Below, piece after piece: positions 1-8,140 of a stretch of DNA of 50,528 nt. Position 1 is the first letter of the stretch. Each line of letters begins with the position of its first letter. The stretch is from Gammaproteobacteria bacterium. GTDB taxonomy: Bacteria > Pseudomonadota > Gammaproteobacteria > Pseudomonadales > Azotimanducaceae. The stretch lies in NCBI GenBank assembly GCA_002726655.1, contig PBRP01000143.1, positions 1 through 50,528 of the forward strand. Direction: 5' to 3'. The translations under genes were made by a program, and so were the position numbers. The notes beneath the pieces are model-generated. The model saw nothing but the letters and a program-made list of their open reading frames with translations. It searched no databases and was not told where the DNA came from.

Positions 1-508
1 CTACGAGCTTGACGATGACGTGATGTTGTTTGAGGCAGCAAGGGAATCCATCGATGAAGTCTATCCTTACCTTCCCTGGTGCCACCCCGATTACAGCATT
101 GACGACTCAAGATCCTGGCTACTGGATATAAAACCGAACTGGGACGACAAAAAGTCTTTTACATTCGCGATTGTTGACAGGGTGACCGGAAAGTTCCTCG
201 GGGGATGTGGGCTAAACAGTATCGACGAAAATCCAATTGCAAATCTTGGCTACTGGGTGAGAACATCGGATACTGGCCGGGGCATCGCCGCCGAGGCAGC
301 AACAGGACTCCTGCATTTCGGCTTTGAGCACCTCGGCCTGATAAGGATTGAAATACTGATGTCCACGAAAAACGAAGCGAGCAAAAAAGTGGCGCTACTG
401 GCGGGCGGGACCTTCGAAGGCATCCTTCGCAATCGTCTGTTATTGCATGGTGAAAATCACGACGCTTACCTTTACTCTGTGCTCCCAAACGATATGATTG
501 GCAACTGA
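1..508 (+). CDS. GNAT N-acetyltransferase, RimJ/RimL type (5' truncated)
   Basis: Transfers an acetyl group from acetyl-CoA to an amine; RimJ/RimL relatives act on protein N termini, but the substrate cannot be read here. The frame is open from the first bases of the window (Y-E-L-D-D-D-V-M-L-F), so the true start lies upstream; the ATG at 20 is probably internal. Visible family features are the substrate-side LPW segment near residue 18 (counted from the ATG at 20), the strand GYWVRTSDTGRGIAAEA near residues 77-93 with the R/Q-x-x-G-x-G/A acetyl-CoA loop, and a C-terminal segment resembling the usual N-E-x-S-x-x-V-A helix. The gene ends 33 bp before the aldehyde dehydrogenase on the same strand, so co-transcription is possible. 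Confidence 0.85.
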   Translation, partial: YELDDDVMLFEAARESIDEVYPYLPWCHPDYSIDDSRSWLLDIKPNWDDKKSFTFAIVDRVTGKFLGGCGLNSIDENPIANLGYWVRTSDTGRGIAAEAATGLLHFGFEHLGLIRIEILMSTKNEASKKVALLAGGTFEGILRNRLLLHGENHDAYLYSVLPNDMIGN

Positions 509-541
509 TTCACATTTGACAGAAGAAAAACGGAGATTACC

Positions 542-1954
542 ATGAGCGATCAAGAAACCCTGCGCGAAGAAATGATGTCGATTCTCACCCGCCAGAGGAA
601 GTCTTACATTGCGGAAGGAGAAGTCTCTGCCGAAACCCGGATAGACCGAATCGATAGGGCCATCAATGTACTCGAAAAGTCCAGCGCAAAACTTTGTGAA
701 GCCATGGCTGCTGATTTTGGCCACAGATCCTTTGACCAATCCAAACTGGCTGATATCGATGGAGCCATCGGTCCGTTAAAAGACTCCAAGAAGCATGTCA
801 GAAAATGGATGCGCTCGGAACGACGAAAAGTCATGTTCCCAATGAACCTGCTGGGCAGCAGGGGACGAGTTGATTACCAGCCCCTCGGCGTAGTTGGTTG
901 TATCAGCCCCTGGAATTTCCCTGTGCAACTTACGTTTGGCCCACTGGCTGGTGTTTTCAGCGCCGGCAATCGAACCATGATTAAGCCATCAGAGTTCACA
1001 CCGGAAACCTCAGAACTGATGAAACAGATACTGGAGGAAGCCTTTGATATTGAGGAAGTTACTGTCTTTACTGGCGGTGCAGAAGTTGGCGGAGCCTTCA
1101 GCAGCCTTCCCTTCGATCACCTTCTATTTACAGGCGCTACATCCATAGCAAAGCACGTGATGCGTGCAGCTTCTGAAAACCTTGTACCACTAACACTAGA
1201 ACTAGGTGGAAAATCACCCGTGATTGTTGGCGAGAGTGCTGACATGACGCTCGCGGCAGAAAATGTGATGGCTGGAAAGACCATGAACGCGGGCCAGATT
1301 TGCCTCGCCCCTGACTACATCTTTGTTCCAGAAGGTAAGACTGACGAATTTGTCAGCGCGGCCAAGGCCTCGGTTGCAAAAATGTACCCTAGCCTTAAGG
1401 ATAACCCTGACTACACGTCTATTATCAATGAGCGCCATTATGATCGATTGAATGGCTACATAGAGGATGCCAGGTCTAAGGGTGCCGAAGTCGTTGAAAT
1501 AAACCCTGCAAATGAGGACTTTGACCAACAGCAGCATCACCGGATACCACCCACCCTCGTTCTCGAGCCCTCCGAAGAAATGCAGGTCATGCAGGATGAG
1601 ATTTTCGGCCCGGTCCTGCCCATTAAAGCTTACAAGTCAGTCGATGAGACTCTTGACTATATTAACGCTCACGACAGACCCCTTGGCCTCTACTATTTTG
1701 GTGAGGATGCGAGCGAAGAACACAAGGTACTGACCCATACAACATCGGGGGGAGTCACAGTTAACGACGTCATCATGCATGTCGCCCAGGAGGGGCTTCC
1801 ATTTGGTGGTGTCGGCCCAAGTGGTATGGGCTGCTATCACGGTCATGACGGGTTCAAAACTTTCAGCCACACAAAAGCCATTTTTACGCAGTCCAAACTG
1901 GTGGCGAAACTGGCCGGTGCATTGATGCGCCCGCCCTTCAAAAAAGCGAGCTGA
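542..1954 (+). CDS. NAD(P)-dependent aldehyde dehydrogenase, coniferyl-aldehyde-dehydrogenase-like
   Basis: Oxidises an aldehyde to its acid in the cytoplasm. The 470 residues cover a full ALDH fold: the oxyanion Asn in PWNFP (about N125), the general base in LELGGKSP (E220) and the nucleophile in GQICLAP (C254). The short length and the GQICLAPDY segment fit the coniferyl/alkanal branch (CalB-like) rather than betaine or succinate-semialdehyde dehydrogenases. The start is the ATG at 542. No lignin-type genes lie beside it. It could remove aldehydes made by the amine-oxidising enzymes further right, but nothing links it to them except distance. Confidence 0.9.
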   Translation: MSDQETLREEMMSILTRQRKSYIAEGEVSAETRIDRIDRAINVLEKSSAKLCEAMAADFGHRSFDQSKLADIDGAIGPLKDSKKHVRKWMRSERRKVMFPMNLLGSRGRVDYQPLGVVGCISPWNFPVQLTFGPLAGVFSAGNRTMIKPSEFTPETSELMKQILEEAFDIEEVTVFTGGAEVGGAFSSLPFDHLLFTGATSIAKHVMRAASENLVPLTLELGGKSPVIVGESADMTLAAENVMAGKTMNAGQICLAPDYIFVPEGKTDEFVSAAKASVAKMYPSLKDNPDYTSIINERHYDRLNGYIEDARSKGAEVVEINPANEDFDQQQHHRIPPTLVLEPSEEMQVMQDEIFGPVLPIKAYKSVDETLDYINAHDRPLGLYYFGEDASEEHKVLTHTTSGGVTVNDVIMHVAQEGLPFGGVGPSGMGCYHGHDGFKTFSHTKAIFTQSKLVAKLAGALMRPPFKKAS

Positions 1955-2123
1955 CCCCAGGCCAACGGGTCAGTAGGCCACGAGCGGGCAAGGCTTACTT
2001 CTAATCTCCGTCCAAGAAAGCTGCACCTACAGGCTGCGGCAGGTATAGCATCTGGTGAACAAGACACCTTTTTTGTGTAATCTGTATGATGATTAAGCCC
2101 AGGACGGAAAACAGGACCGAATT

Positions 2124-2585
2124 GTGAGCAGAAGCGACCGCAAGATTACAAATTTCTTACTTACCCCCAAATTCCAGCTCAAACTGACCTATTATTATAT
2201 CGGCATTGGCATGTCGATTATCATCTCTACCGGCGTGACCGTATTTTACAAGATGTCCGTAATACGCGACATCATGAATAACAGTGTTGTTACGGATTTC
2301 GGTGCACAGTCTAAAATCAGTGCAGAGATGTTTTTCATCGCCCAGGCTTCCCTCGTGGGGTTCGTAGCATTCGCTATTTCATCGTTTGTCTTCGCGCTTA
2401 TGGTCAGCCATCGAATAGCGGGTCCAGTCGTTGCAATAACGGCCGTTATCAATGCGCTCAAAAAAGGGAACTATAACTATGGTCGAAAATTGCGACCAAA
2501 TGATGAACTCACGCTCATAATGGATAACCTGCACGAACTGAAAGATGTTCTTGCAGATGAAGAGGCAAAGCAGAAAATCCAGTGA
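2124..2585 (+). CDS. Two-TM membrane protein with a HAMP domain and no output domain
   Basis: The 153-residue inner-membrane protein starts with GTG at 2124. Hydrophobic segments lie near residues 22-44 and 72-96, with a short periplasmic loop between them. A HAMP-like region follows, from SHRIAGPV (about 95) through the second helix and into a short charged tail. HAMP modules usually pass signals to kinase, cyclase or methyl-accepting domains; none is present, so the protein may work with a separate partner. Its stop overlaps the GTG of the following prepilin gene by 4 bp, so the two are translationally coupled. I infer a role in surface or pilus signalling from that coupling only. Confidence 0.7.
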   Translation: MSRSDRKITNFLLTPKFQLKLTYYYIGIGMSIIISTGVTVFYKMSVIRDIMNNSVVTDFGAQSKISAEMFFIAQASLVGFVAFAISSFVFALMVSHRIAGPVVAITAVINALKKGNYNYGRKLRPNDELTLIMDNLHELKDVLADEEAKQKIQ

Positions 2586-3088
2586 CTATCGGAGTCGCCA
2601 ATAGTAGAGGTTTCAGTCTATTCGAGTTGATGATTACTGTAGCGGTGATAGGCATTATTTCAGCGATAGCCGTTCCTGCTTACCGCAGCTATATTGAAAC
2701 TGCCAACATGACAAAAGTCACGGCCAATTTTGAAGAAGCCGTTCGGCTGGGCAGAAGCACGTTTACAAAAGACAAAACGAGGATCGCGATAGGTTTGCCA
2801 GCAACAGCACCGAATGATACCGCCGGCTGGATTGCTATATTTGACAAGAGCAACACCTCAGCGCCGGGTGGCGGTCCAGCTTTTATTCCATCGACAAACA
2901 ATAAGGATACCGGGCGGGGCGATAAAGTAACAGGTGCCATTGGGGTCAAATGGAAAGCGGCAAAAACAGGTAGTAATCCCAAGCCGGCTCGCCTGGAACT
3001 ATGGCGACCTCTTTATCTTAGCCTCGTCGAACAACGCGCTCGACTTGAAGGAGACGATATTGATGTCAAAATTCAGCGTAAACCTTAA
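2582..3088 (+). CDS. Type IV prepilin-like protein
   Basis: Pilin or pseudopilin subunit processed by prepilin peptidase. The N terminus shows a short leader ending in SRG, then FSLFELMITVAVIGIISAI: cleavage after Gly, Phe at +1, Glu at +5 and a long hydrophobic helix. The start is GTG at 2582, overlapping the upstream HAMP gene. The rest (about 155 residues after cleavage) is a small globular domain I cannot assign to a named family. No assembly ATPase, secretin or peptidase gene is nearby, so it must use machinery encoded elsewhere. It ends 12 bp from the convergent yjbQ-like gene. Confidence 0.85.
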   Translation: MTIGVANSRGFSLFELMITVAVIGIISAIAVPAYRSYIETANMTKVTANFEEAVRLGRSTFTKDKTRIAIGLPATAPNDTAGWIAIFDKSNTSAPGGGPAFIPSTNNKDTGRGDKVTGAIGVKWKAAKTGSNPKPARLELWRPLYLSLVEQRARLEGDDIDVKIQRKP

Positions 3089-3100
3089 TCCGGACAATAA

Positions 3101-3508
3101 CTAGCTGGCTACGTGAACCAGTACCTTTCGCCTGGCAACTGCATGGCGATGCTCCCACAGAAAAACGCCCTGCCAGGTCCCCAGCGCCAACTTTCCGTCC
3201 AGGATTGGAATTGACACACTGGTCGCGGTCAATGCAGATTTAATATGGGCAGGCATATCATCTGCGCCTTCCAGTGTATGGGTATAACTCGGATCTCCTT
3301 CCGGCACTAATCTGTTCAGCCACTTTTCAAGATCACGCTTTGCCGAAGGGTCGCAGTTTTCCTGCACCAGTAAACTTGCCGATGTATGCTGGATAAAGAG
3401 CGTACACAGCCCTTCAGCCAGATTTTGCTGCACAACGCAGGCGGTTACTTCCCCTGTAATGTCATGCAGCCCCTGATTTGCCACACTAATTAGCAAAGTC
3501 TTTATCAT
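3101..3508 (-). CDS. YjbQ family protein (UPF0047)
   Basis: Small (135 residues) cytoplasmic protein of the YjbQ/UPF0047 family; E. coli YjbQ has been linked to thiamine-phosphate synthase side activity, and the family role is otherwise unclear. Family hallmarks are easy to see: FIQHTSASL, the QENCDPS segment, HTLEGADDMPAH and the C-terminal GTWQGVFLWEHR. The His, Asp and Glu residues in these motifs form the presumed metal or active site. It lies 15 bp downstream of the crotonase gene on the same strand and is probably the last gene of the esterase-crotonase-yjbQ unit. Confidence 0.9.
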   Translation of the reverse strand: MIKTLLISVANQGLHDITGEVTACVVQQNLAEGLCTLFIQHTSASLLVQENCDPSAKRDLEKWLNRLVPEGDPSYTHTLEGADDMPAHIKSALTATSVSIPILDGKLALGTWQGVFLWEHRHAVARRKVLVHVAS

Positions 3509-3523
3509 TTAGGACTTAAATGC

Positions 3524-4339
3524 TTACCTGCCGATAAAATTCGGTTTGCGTCGCTCGAGAAATGCATTTACGCCTTCCTGAAAGTCTTCACTCTGGAACA
3601 TCGGGCCGAGATGAGCCATCAGGTGATCGACCGCCGTATCGTATGACTCTTCAAGCCCCATACGCATCATCCGCTTGGTGGTCTGTACCGCCATAGGTGC
3701 ATTTTCGGCAATCTCCTGCGCCCACTGCATGGCCGTGTCCATGAGTTGATCATCAGCTACGACTGTGTTGACCAGACCCAATTCAAGGCACTCTGCAGCC
3801 CCAACCGTACGAGCCCGATAATAGAGTTCTGCAGCCTTGGCCCAGCCAACCAGCCGTGGCAAAAGCCAGGTTCCACCACTTTCCGGCACCACATTTCGTT
3901 TCGCGGTAACAGCAGCCATTTTTGCAGATTCACCCGCTATGCGAATATCACAGAGAAGCGAGAGGTCCATGCCATATCCTGCGGCAGCCCCGTTAAGTGC
4001 ACAGATAATCGGTGTATCGATACTCCACATGACATTGATAGGTGCATCACGCAGATCAAAAAGCTGCCTCGGCCTGGCGCCACCCCCTTCACCACCACCA
4101 ATACCGCCCTGGCCAGCATCGACAAGATCGAGCCCGGAACAAAATCCCCGTCCAGCACCCGTTAGCACGATGCAACGAATCTCAGGGTCTTTGTCAGCCT
4201 CAACTATTTTTGCAGACAATTCACCCAGCATATCCCGACTGATTGCGTTCAACCGATCTGGTCGGTTAAGTGTAATCACGACAATATTGCCCGCTTGTTC
4301 AAGCAACAATTCGTCAGTACTCGATTCTGTTAAAGCCAT
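3524..4339 (-). CDS. Enoyl-CoA hydratase/isomerase family protein
   Basis: Crotonase-fold enzyme (271 residues) acting on an acyl-CoA thioester, typically adding water across an enoyl double bond or shifting it. The oxyanion-hole segments are visible in RGFCSGLDL and NGAAAGYGMDLSLLCD. The segment VPESGGTWLLPRLVG sits where crotonases carry catalytic Glu and the GGT loop, and its Glu is compatible with hydratase or isomerase activity. A glycine-rich insertion (GGIGGGEGGG) follows the first oxyanion segment. The C-terminal ERRKPNF is typical of the family. The likely partner esterase lies 38 bp upstream. The substrate is not identifiable. Confidence 0.9.
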   Translation of the reverse strand: MALTESSTDELLLEQAGNIVVITLNRPDRLNAISRDMLGELSAKIVEADKDPEIRCIVLTGAGRGFCSGLDLVDAGQGGIGGGEGGGARPRQLFDLRDAPINVMWSIDTPIICALNGAAAGYGMDLSLLCDIRIAGESAKMAAVTAKRNVVPESGGTWLLPRLVGWAKAAELYYRARTVGAAECLELGLVNTVVADDQLMDTAMQWAQEIAENAPMAVQTTKRMMRMGLEESYDTAVDHLMAHLGPMFQSEDFQEGVNAFLERRKPNFIGR

Positions 4340-4377
4340 CAGCTTATTCCTTCTCCGTAATTGTGATAGTAGCTCGA

Positions 4378-5193
4378 CTATACACGCTTCATCGCTTCTA
4401 CAGTCACAAAACGATTGATATCCCGAAGAACCTCACTCTTGCCAGGATAAATCCGAGACAACGAAGCGACAATGTCGATATGCCCCATCCCGTCATAGAC
4501 TTCCCTGCGGGCCATTCCGCCCACGGCTTGCTGTTTTTCCATAAGACTCTTTGAGTGGCCACGCCGTACCCGCTTATCGTCTTTTCCATGTAACAGGTAT
4601 AAGGGGGCGGCATCGGAACGAACAAAATTTACCGGTTGCGATTCCGGGTACTTTTCCGCCGGCGCGAAGAGTTCCCAGTGAGAGTCTTCTGTATAGGGGA
4701 AAAAATCGTAGGGTCCAGCCAGACCAACGAAACCGGCAATTCTTTGCGTCGATCGCAATAATCGCGCATTCAGCGTTAACAGCGCCGCGAGCTGGGCCCC
4801 GGCTGAATGTCCTACCAGGAAAATGGGTCCGAGGGTGATGGAGGACATTATCTCATCGACAGCAAGCCGTATATCGTCAAGGATCTGACCAAACCGCACT
4901 TCCGGGAACAGGCGGTAATCGGGAATGAATACGTCAAACCCAAGAGAGCAGAAGGAATCTGCCACGAATCGATAGTCCCTGCGACCACCACTCCGCCAGT
5001 TACCGCCATAGATAAATATGATTTTCGGGCGGCTGGCGTTGGCTTCCTTGTGTAGGTAACAATCATAGCGATGCCGCTCATGGGCACCATAACAACTTTC
5101 CTGCAGGACATATTCCCCGGAACGCGCAATCGTATTCATCACCTTCAATCCAGCTATCTGTGACAGGTCATGCATAATTTCTTTAAATTTCAA
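4378..5193 (-). CDS. Alpha/beta hydrolase, BD-FAE/esterase-like
   Basis: Serine esterase of the alpha/beta-hydrolase fold, 271 residues, no signal peptide. The oxyanion segment reads FIYGGNW, so the usual HGG begins with Tyr. The nucleophile elbow is GHSAGA, the acid is probably in GKDDKRV and the His in DGMGHIDI. This pattern matches the carbohydrate-esterase-like BD-FAE group (kynurenine formamidase-like folds). It is the first gene of a probable minus-strand unit with the crotonase and yjbQ-like gene, and is divergent from the ACT-domain gene. Confidence 0.85.
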   Translation of the reverse strand: MKFKEIMHDLSQIAGLKVMNTIARSGEYVLQESCYGAHERHRYDCYLHKEANASRPKIIFIYGGNWRSGGRRDYRFVADSFCSLGFDVFIPDYRLFPEVRFGQILDDIRLAVDEIMSSITLGPIFLVGHSAGAQLAALLTLNARLLRSTQRIAGFVGLAGPYDFFPYTEDSHWELFAPAEKYPESQPVNFVRSDAAPLYLLHGKDDKRVRRGHSKSLMEKQQAVGGMARREVYDGMGHIDIVASLSRIYPGKSEVLRDINRFVTVEAMKRV

Positions 5194-5303
5194 TAGATTG
5201 CAACCTTTTATTAATCTAATACAATAAGGCTAGATACTGCCTGGGCTGGTAGTTAAAACACTGTAAACTATATGCTATCCGAGCAATATTTGAAGATACT
5301 ACT

Positions 5304-5828
5304 ATGCACTACTTCATCGTGACCTTTATCGGCGATGATCAGCCAGGGTTTGTACAGTCTATAGCCGCCGTTGTATCAGACCATGATGGGACCTGGCTGG
5401 AAAGCAGAATGAGCCAGTTGGAAGGTAAGTTTGCTGGACTCGCTCGTATTGGTGTGAGCAAAGATAGCGCCTTGCTGTTAAAACAGGCGCTGCTCGACCT
5501 TTCAGAGAATGAATTCACGCTCAGCATAGAAGATGTCGCCGAGTCCGGGGCAGCAGGCAAGCAGAGATATCAACTGAGTATCCTTGGTCACGACAGGCCT
5601 GGTATCGTTCATGAGGTCACCGGTACGCTGGCAAGGGAGCAGATCAACCTGCTCGAGATGTCCTCCAACGTGGTTTCCGCAGCCATGACAGGTACACCTA
5701 TGTTCAGTGCAGATGCGACCGTTGAGGTCACCGTGGAAGTTGACATTACTGCCATTGACAATCAGCTATCTGAAATTGCAGCCGAACTAGGTGTCGACAT
5801 TCTGCTCTCTGAGTTAACTGAGCACTAA
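5304..5828 (+). CDS. Double ACT-domain protein, GcvR-like
   Basis: The 174-residue protein has two ACT domains: residues about 3-75 (FIVTFIGDDQPGFVQSIAAVV) and about 90-172 (YQLSILGHDRPGIVHEVTGTL). Both carry the D-x-P-G ligand-binding turn of the family. This arrangement matches the glycine cleavage system regulatory protein GcvR, which in E. coli antagonises GcvA when glycine is low. No gcvA, gcvH or gcvP gene is nearby, but three GcvT-like paralogues start 2.3 kb to the right, so a link to glycine or one-carbon control is plausible and unproven. About 200 bp without a gene follow it; I see no clear element there. Confidence 0.85.
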   Translation: MHYFIVTFIGDDQPGFVQSIAAVVSDHDGTWLESRMSQLEGKFAGLARIGVSKDSALLLKQALLDLSENEFTLSIEDVAESGAAGKQRYQLSILGHDRPGIVHEVTGTLAREQINLLEMSSNVVSAAMTGTPMFSADATVEVTVEVDITAIDNQLSEIAAELGVDILLSELTEH

Positions 5829-6032
5829 TCTTGATCTGACACTAATTCGCCGAATTTAAGCGGCTTGCAACTCAGGGCTATCATAAATGTCGCAAAAGTT
5901 GGGTTGGGTAGATTAGTGACAATTCACTGATTCGCTGCCACTTCCAGTATCATATGAAACCGTGAGAGCGCCTTAATGTCAGGTCAAGGCAAATATTAGG
6001 AAAACTACTCTGAATGAAACCAGCAAGGTATT

Positions 6033-6524
6033 TTACGGAGAAAACTGTTCCACACGGTAAAACCACCAGGCCGGAATCTCATTGCCGAAAACTTCAGCCA
6101 TGTCATATTTGGCATTGTATGCCTGATCCAGTTCAGCTGTGAGTGACTGATCCGTTACTTGTGTCACGACAACATCATACAGCCTGTCGTTAATTTTTAA
6201 CCTTGCCTGCGGATCCGCCTGCAGGTTGACCTCCCAGCGTTTCTTTTCCTCTCCGTAGGAGCCAATAAATAGAGATCCCTGAAAAGCCACGCACCATATA
6301 GTCGTGGAATGTGGCAGGCCGTACCAGGGCCGGGTCTCGATGAAAATTTCCTCTAGCTGGTCGGTAAATCGCCAGTCATCAACCGTCCCTGACACTTCCT
6401 CACCGCTGAGCCAAAGTCCAGGCTGCACATCTCGAGGCTCACAAGCACCGAGTAGCCCAAAAAGTAGAGCCAGTAGCACTTTTCCAAACACCAGTCGTAG
6501 CTCTGATGGACATTCTCTGGTCAT
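6033..6524 (-). CDS. Putative lipoprotein of unknown function
   Basis: 163 residues. The N terminus carries a charged start, a hydrophobic core (VLLALLFGL) and a lipobox LLGAC, so Cys27 or so should be lipidated. The residue after Cys is Glu, which fits outer-membrane sorting. The mature part (TRPWYGLPHSTTIWCVAFQG, then GEEKKRWEVNLQADP) looks like a small beta-barrel of the flavin-reductase or DUF2255-like kind, but I cannot name a family with confidence. It is 18 bp downstream of the MOSC gene on the same strand and is probably co-transcribed with it. Confidence 0.7.
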   Translation of the reverse strand: MTRECPSELRLVFGKVLLALLFGLLGACEPRDVQPGLWLSGEEVSGTVDDWRFTDQLEEIFIETRPWYGLPHSTTIWCVAFQGSLFIGSYGEEKKRWEVNLQADPQARLKINDRLYDVVVTQVTDQSLTAELDQAYNAKYDMAEVFGNEIPAWWFYRVEQFSP

Positions 6525-6542
6525 TGCAGGTCCCTTCTTCCT

Positions 6543-7112
6543 CTAACCCAATTTTGGCGGCGCGTATATTTTGACCGTTATTTCGTCACCCTTGAAAATC
6601 TCACCTGGCACATCTATCGACCCAACCACACCACGCTTCTTCCTCGCTTCAGTTAAGAATTGTTTCCTGGTCAGGGGTTCTCCAGATCTTTTTGCATATA
6701 ACCCGGCTATCTTGTCACCCATATCGGTACAAGGGGGATTGTAATCCTCAACGACCAGCACAGCCCCGGAAGGGAACACCAGTTTGGAGCCCTTCGGGAG
6801 GGCTGAAAATCCCTCAATTCCACGAATACAAACATTGGTGCCAAGGTCTTCCGCTGTCAGCGCTCGATCCAGGTCCAGTGCTTCCCGAATTTCTGCTAAC
6901 TCCTCTTCTGACACACCAGACCACTGACGATTATTTCTCCGTACAGTACCTTCCGGCTCCGTGTCTCCTTCCCAACAGACTCGCGAAAAGCCCCTGTGCC
7001 TGTCGCTAATGAACCCATCGAGTTCCGCAACAACGGAATCACAGGGTTGTTTGCTCATATCCTCCCCGGTACCAACATGCAGTGATACCAATGTCGCTAT
7101 CTGTTTTTTCAT
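6543..7112 (-). CDS. MOSC domain protein
   Basis: MOSC domains bind molybdenum cofactor or carry sulfur in molybdoenzyme maturation and in YiiM/mARC-type detoxification. I chose the ATG at 7112 (MKKQIATLVSLHVG), giving 189 residues, because the family begins with this strand; an ATG at 7172 would add 20 non-family residues. Family features are the early GFxxDRH-like segment, LGTNVCIRGI, the basic LPKGSKLVF strand and NPPCTDMG, whose Cys is the usual cofactor-binding residue. It stands alone without the ferredoxin or beta-barrel domains of larger MOSC proteins. Confidence 0.85.
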   Translation of the reverse strand: MKKQIATLVSLHVGTGEDMSKQPCDSVVAELDGFISDRHRGFSRVCWEGDTEPEGTVRRNNRQWSGVSEEELAEIREALDLDRALTAEDLGTNVCIRGIEGFSALPKGSKLVFPSGAVLVVEDYNPPCTDMGDKIAGLYAKRSGEPLTRKQFLTEARKKRGVVGSIDVPGEIFKGDEITVKIYAPPKLG

Positions 7113-7248
7113 ATCAGCAATCCGGGTGAGCCTTTCTGGTAAGGAGTGTAAAACTCGAAGAGAGCATTTCACTCCGCGCCTGAACGCTTGTAGAGGATCA
7201 GCACCAGTCAGCTATTCTCTGACGGCAGCTGGAATCGTACGGCATTTA

Positions 7249-8028
7249 TTAATTCTTCTTGGTCAACCGGTATTGGGCCGGCGTTTGTCCACATGACTTT
7301 TTGAAAGCAGCGTAAAATGCTGAATTCGAGTTGAAACCCACTTCAAAGGCTATGCTCAGTATAGCCTGGAGATGACGATCTTCCAGCCGCAGGAGTTTTT
7401 TTGCGTCTTCCACCCGGTACTGGTTCAGGTAGTCAAAAAAGCTCATATCAAACCCGGCATTGATAACCTGCGACAAATGATTCACGGGACATTCAACAAG
7501 AGCAGCCAGTTTGGGAAGTGTCAGATCCGGGTTCAGGTAAAGCTGTTCGGTCTGCATCATGGTTGCTAATTGATCTTTATAATGCTCCAACTGCTCGGGA
7601 CTCAGTCCGGACTTGGCGTACTTCTGTGAAGGCACTGAAGGATTGGCATAACCGGCATCAGATATTTGATAGTAATCGGCAATCCTGGCGGCAGAACCCC
7701 CCTCCATGGTAATGAACTCAGCACCAAACCAGGGCACTCCAACCTCTTCACCAGTATCAGGATCAATGGACGAAACCCTATACTGAAATGCAATGGTACC
7801 ATCGCCGCTCATGATCTCACCCATAACATCATAGCGGTTGTTTTCCTTGCTGAAGGCTTCACGCAGATTAACGATCAGTTCATCCTTGGCGAATTGTTTA
7901 TCTTTCGCTATATCACTATAGGTGCCATCGATAGCCAAATGATCGGCAACAAAGTTAGCATCTCTCTTATTCCATGCTTCAAAGTAGCTTTCAACGAAAT
8001 CTATAACACTTTTTTTTTGTTTTGCCAT
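7249..8028 (-). CDS. AraC-type regulator with an N-terminal NTF2/SnoaL-like domain
   Basis: I take the ATG at 8028 (MAKQKKS), giving 259 residues; the frame extends further upstream but without family sequence. Residues about 6-122 resemble a SnoaL/NTF2-like pocket (FVESYFEAWNKRD, then FQYRVSSIDPDTGEEV). Residues about 150-255 form an AraC-type double helix-turn-helix; the second unit reads ILSIAFEVGFNSNSAFYAAF and ends QTPAQYR. AraC proteins usually carry a cupin or GATase-like sensor, so an NTF2-like sensor is uncommon. The gene lies 112 bp downstream of cassette A on the same strand, making it the best local candidate regulator of that cassette. Confidence 0.85.
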   Translation of the reverse strand: MAKQKKSVIDFVESYFEAWNKRDANFVADHLAIDGTYSDIAKDKQFAKDELIVNLREAFSKENNRYDVMGEIMSGDGTIAFQYRVSSIDPDTGEEVGVPWFGAEFITMEGGSAARIADYYQISDAGYANPSVPSQKYAKSGLSPEQLEHYKDQLATMMQTEQLYLNPDLTLPKLAALVECPVNHLSQVINAGFDMSFFDYLNQYRVEDAKKLLRLEDRHLQAILSIAFEVGFNSNSAFYAAFKKSCGQTPAQYRLTKKN

Positions 8029-8140
8029 TTCACCACCCCGGGGTTCCAGATATTGTCGGCCCAGTGAGGCGTTATTACCCTGTTGGCATTCGAGTGTCAA
8101 GCCGGAGGCAAGACACATTTTACCATCAGGTGCATTCGAA

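Noticed and set aside
542-1954. Lignin-aromatic O-demethylation (LigM/DesA with coniferyl aldehyde dehydrogenase)
   Set aside because: The aldehyde dehydrogenase is 6 kb from the first GcvT-like gene and no ring-cleavage or aromatic uptake genes are present.
3837-4418. Long open frame (193 codons) antisense to the crotonase gene
   Set aside because: Low-complexity Ser/Pro-rich translation and full overlap with a clear family member.
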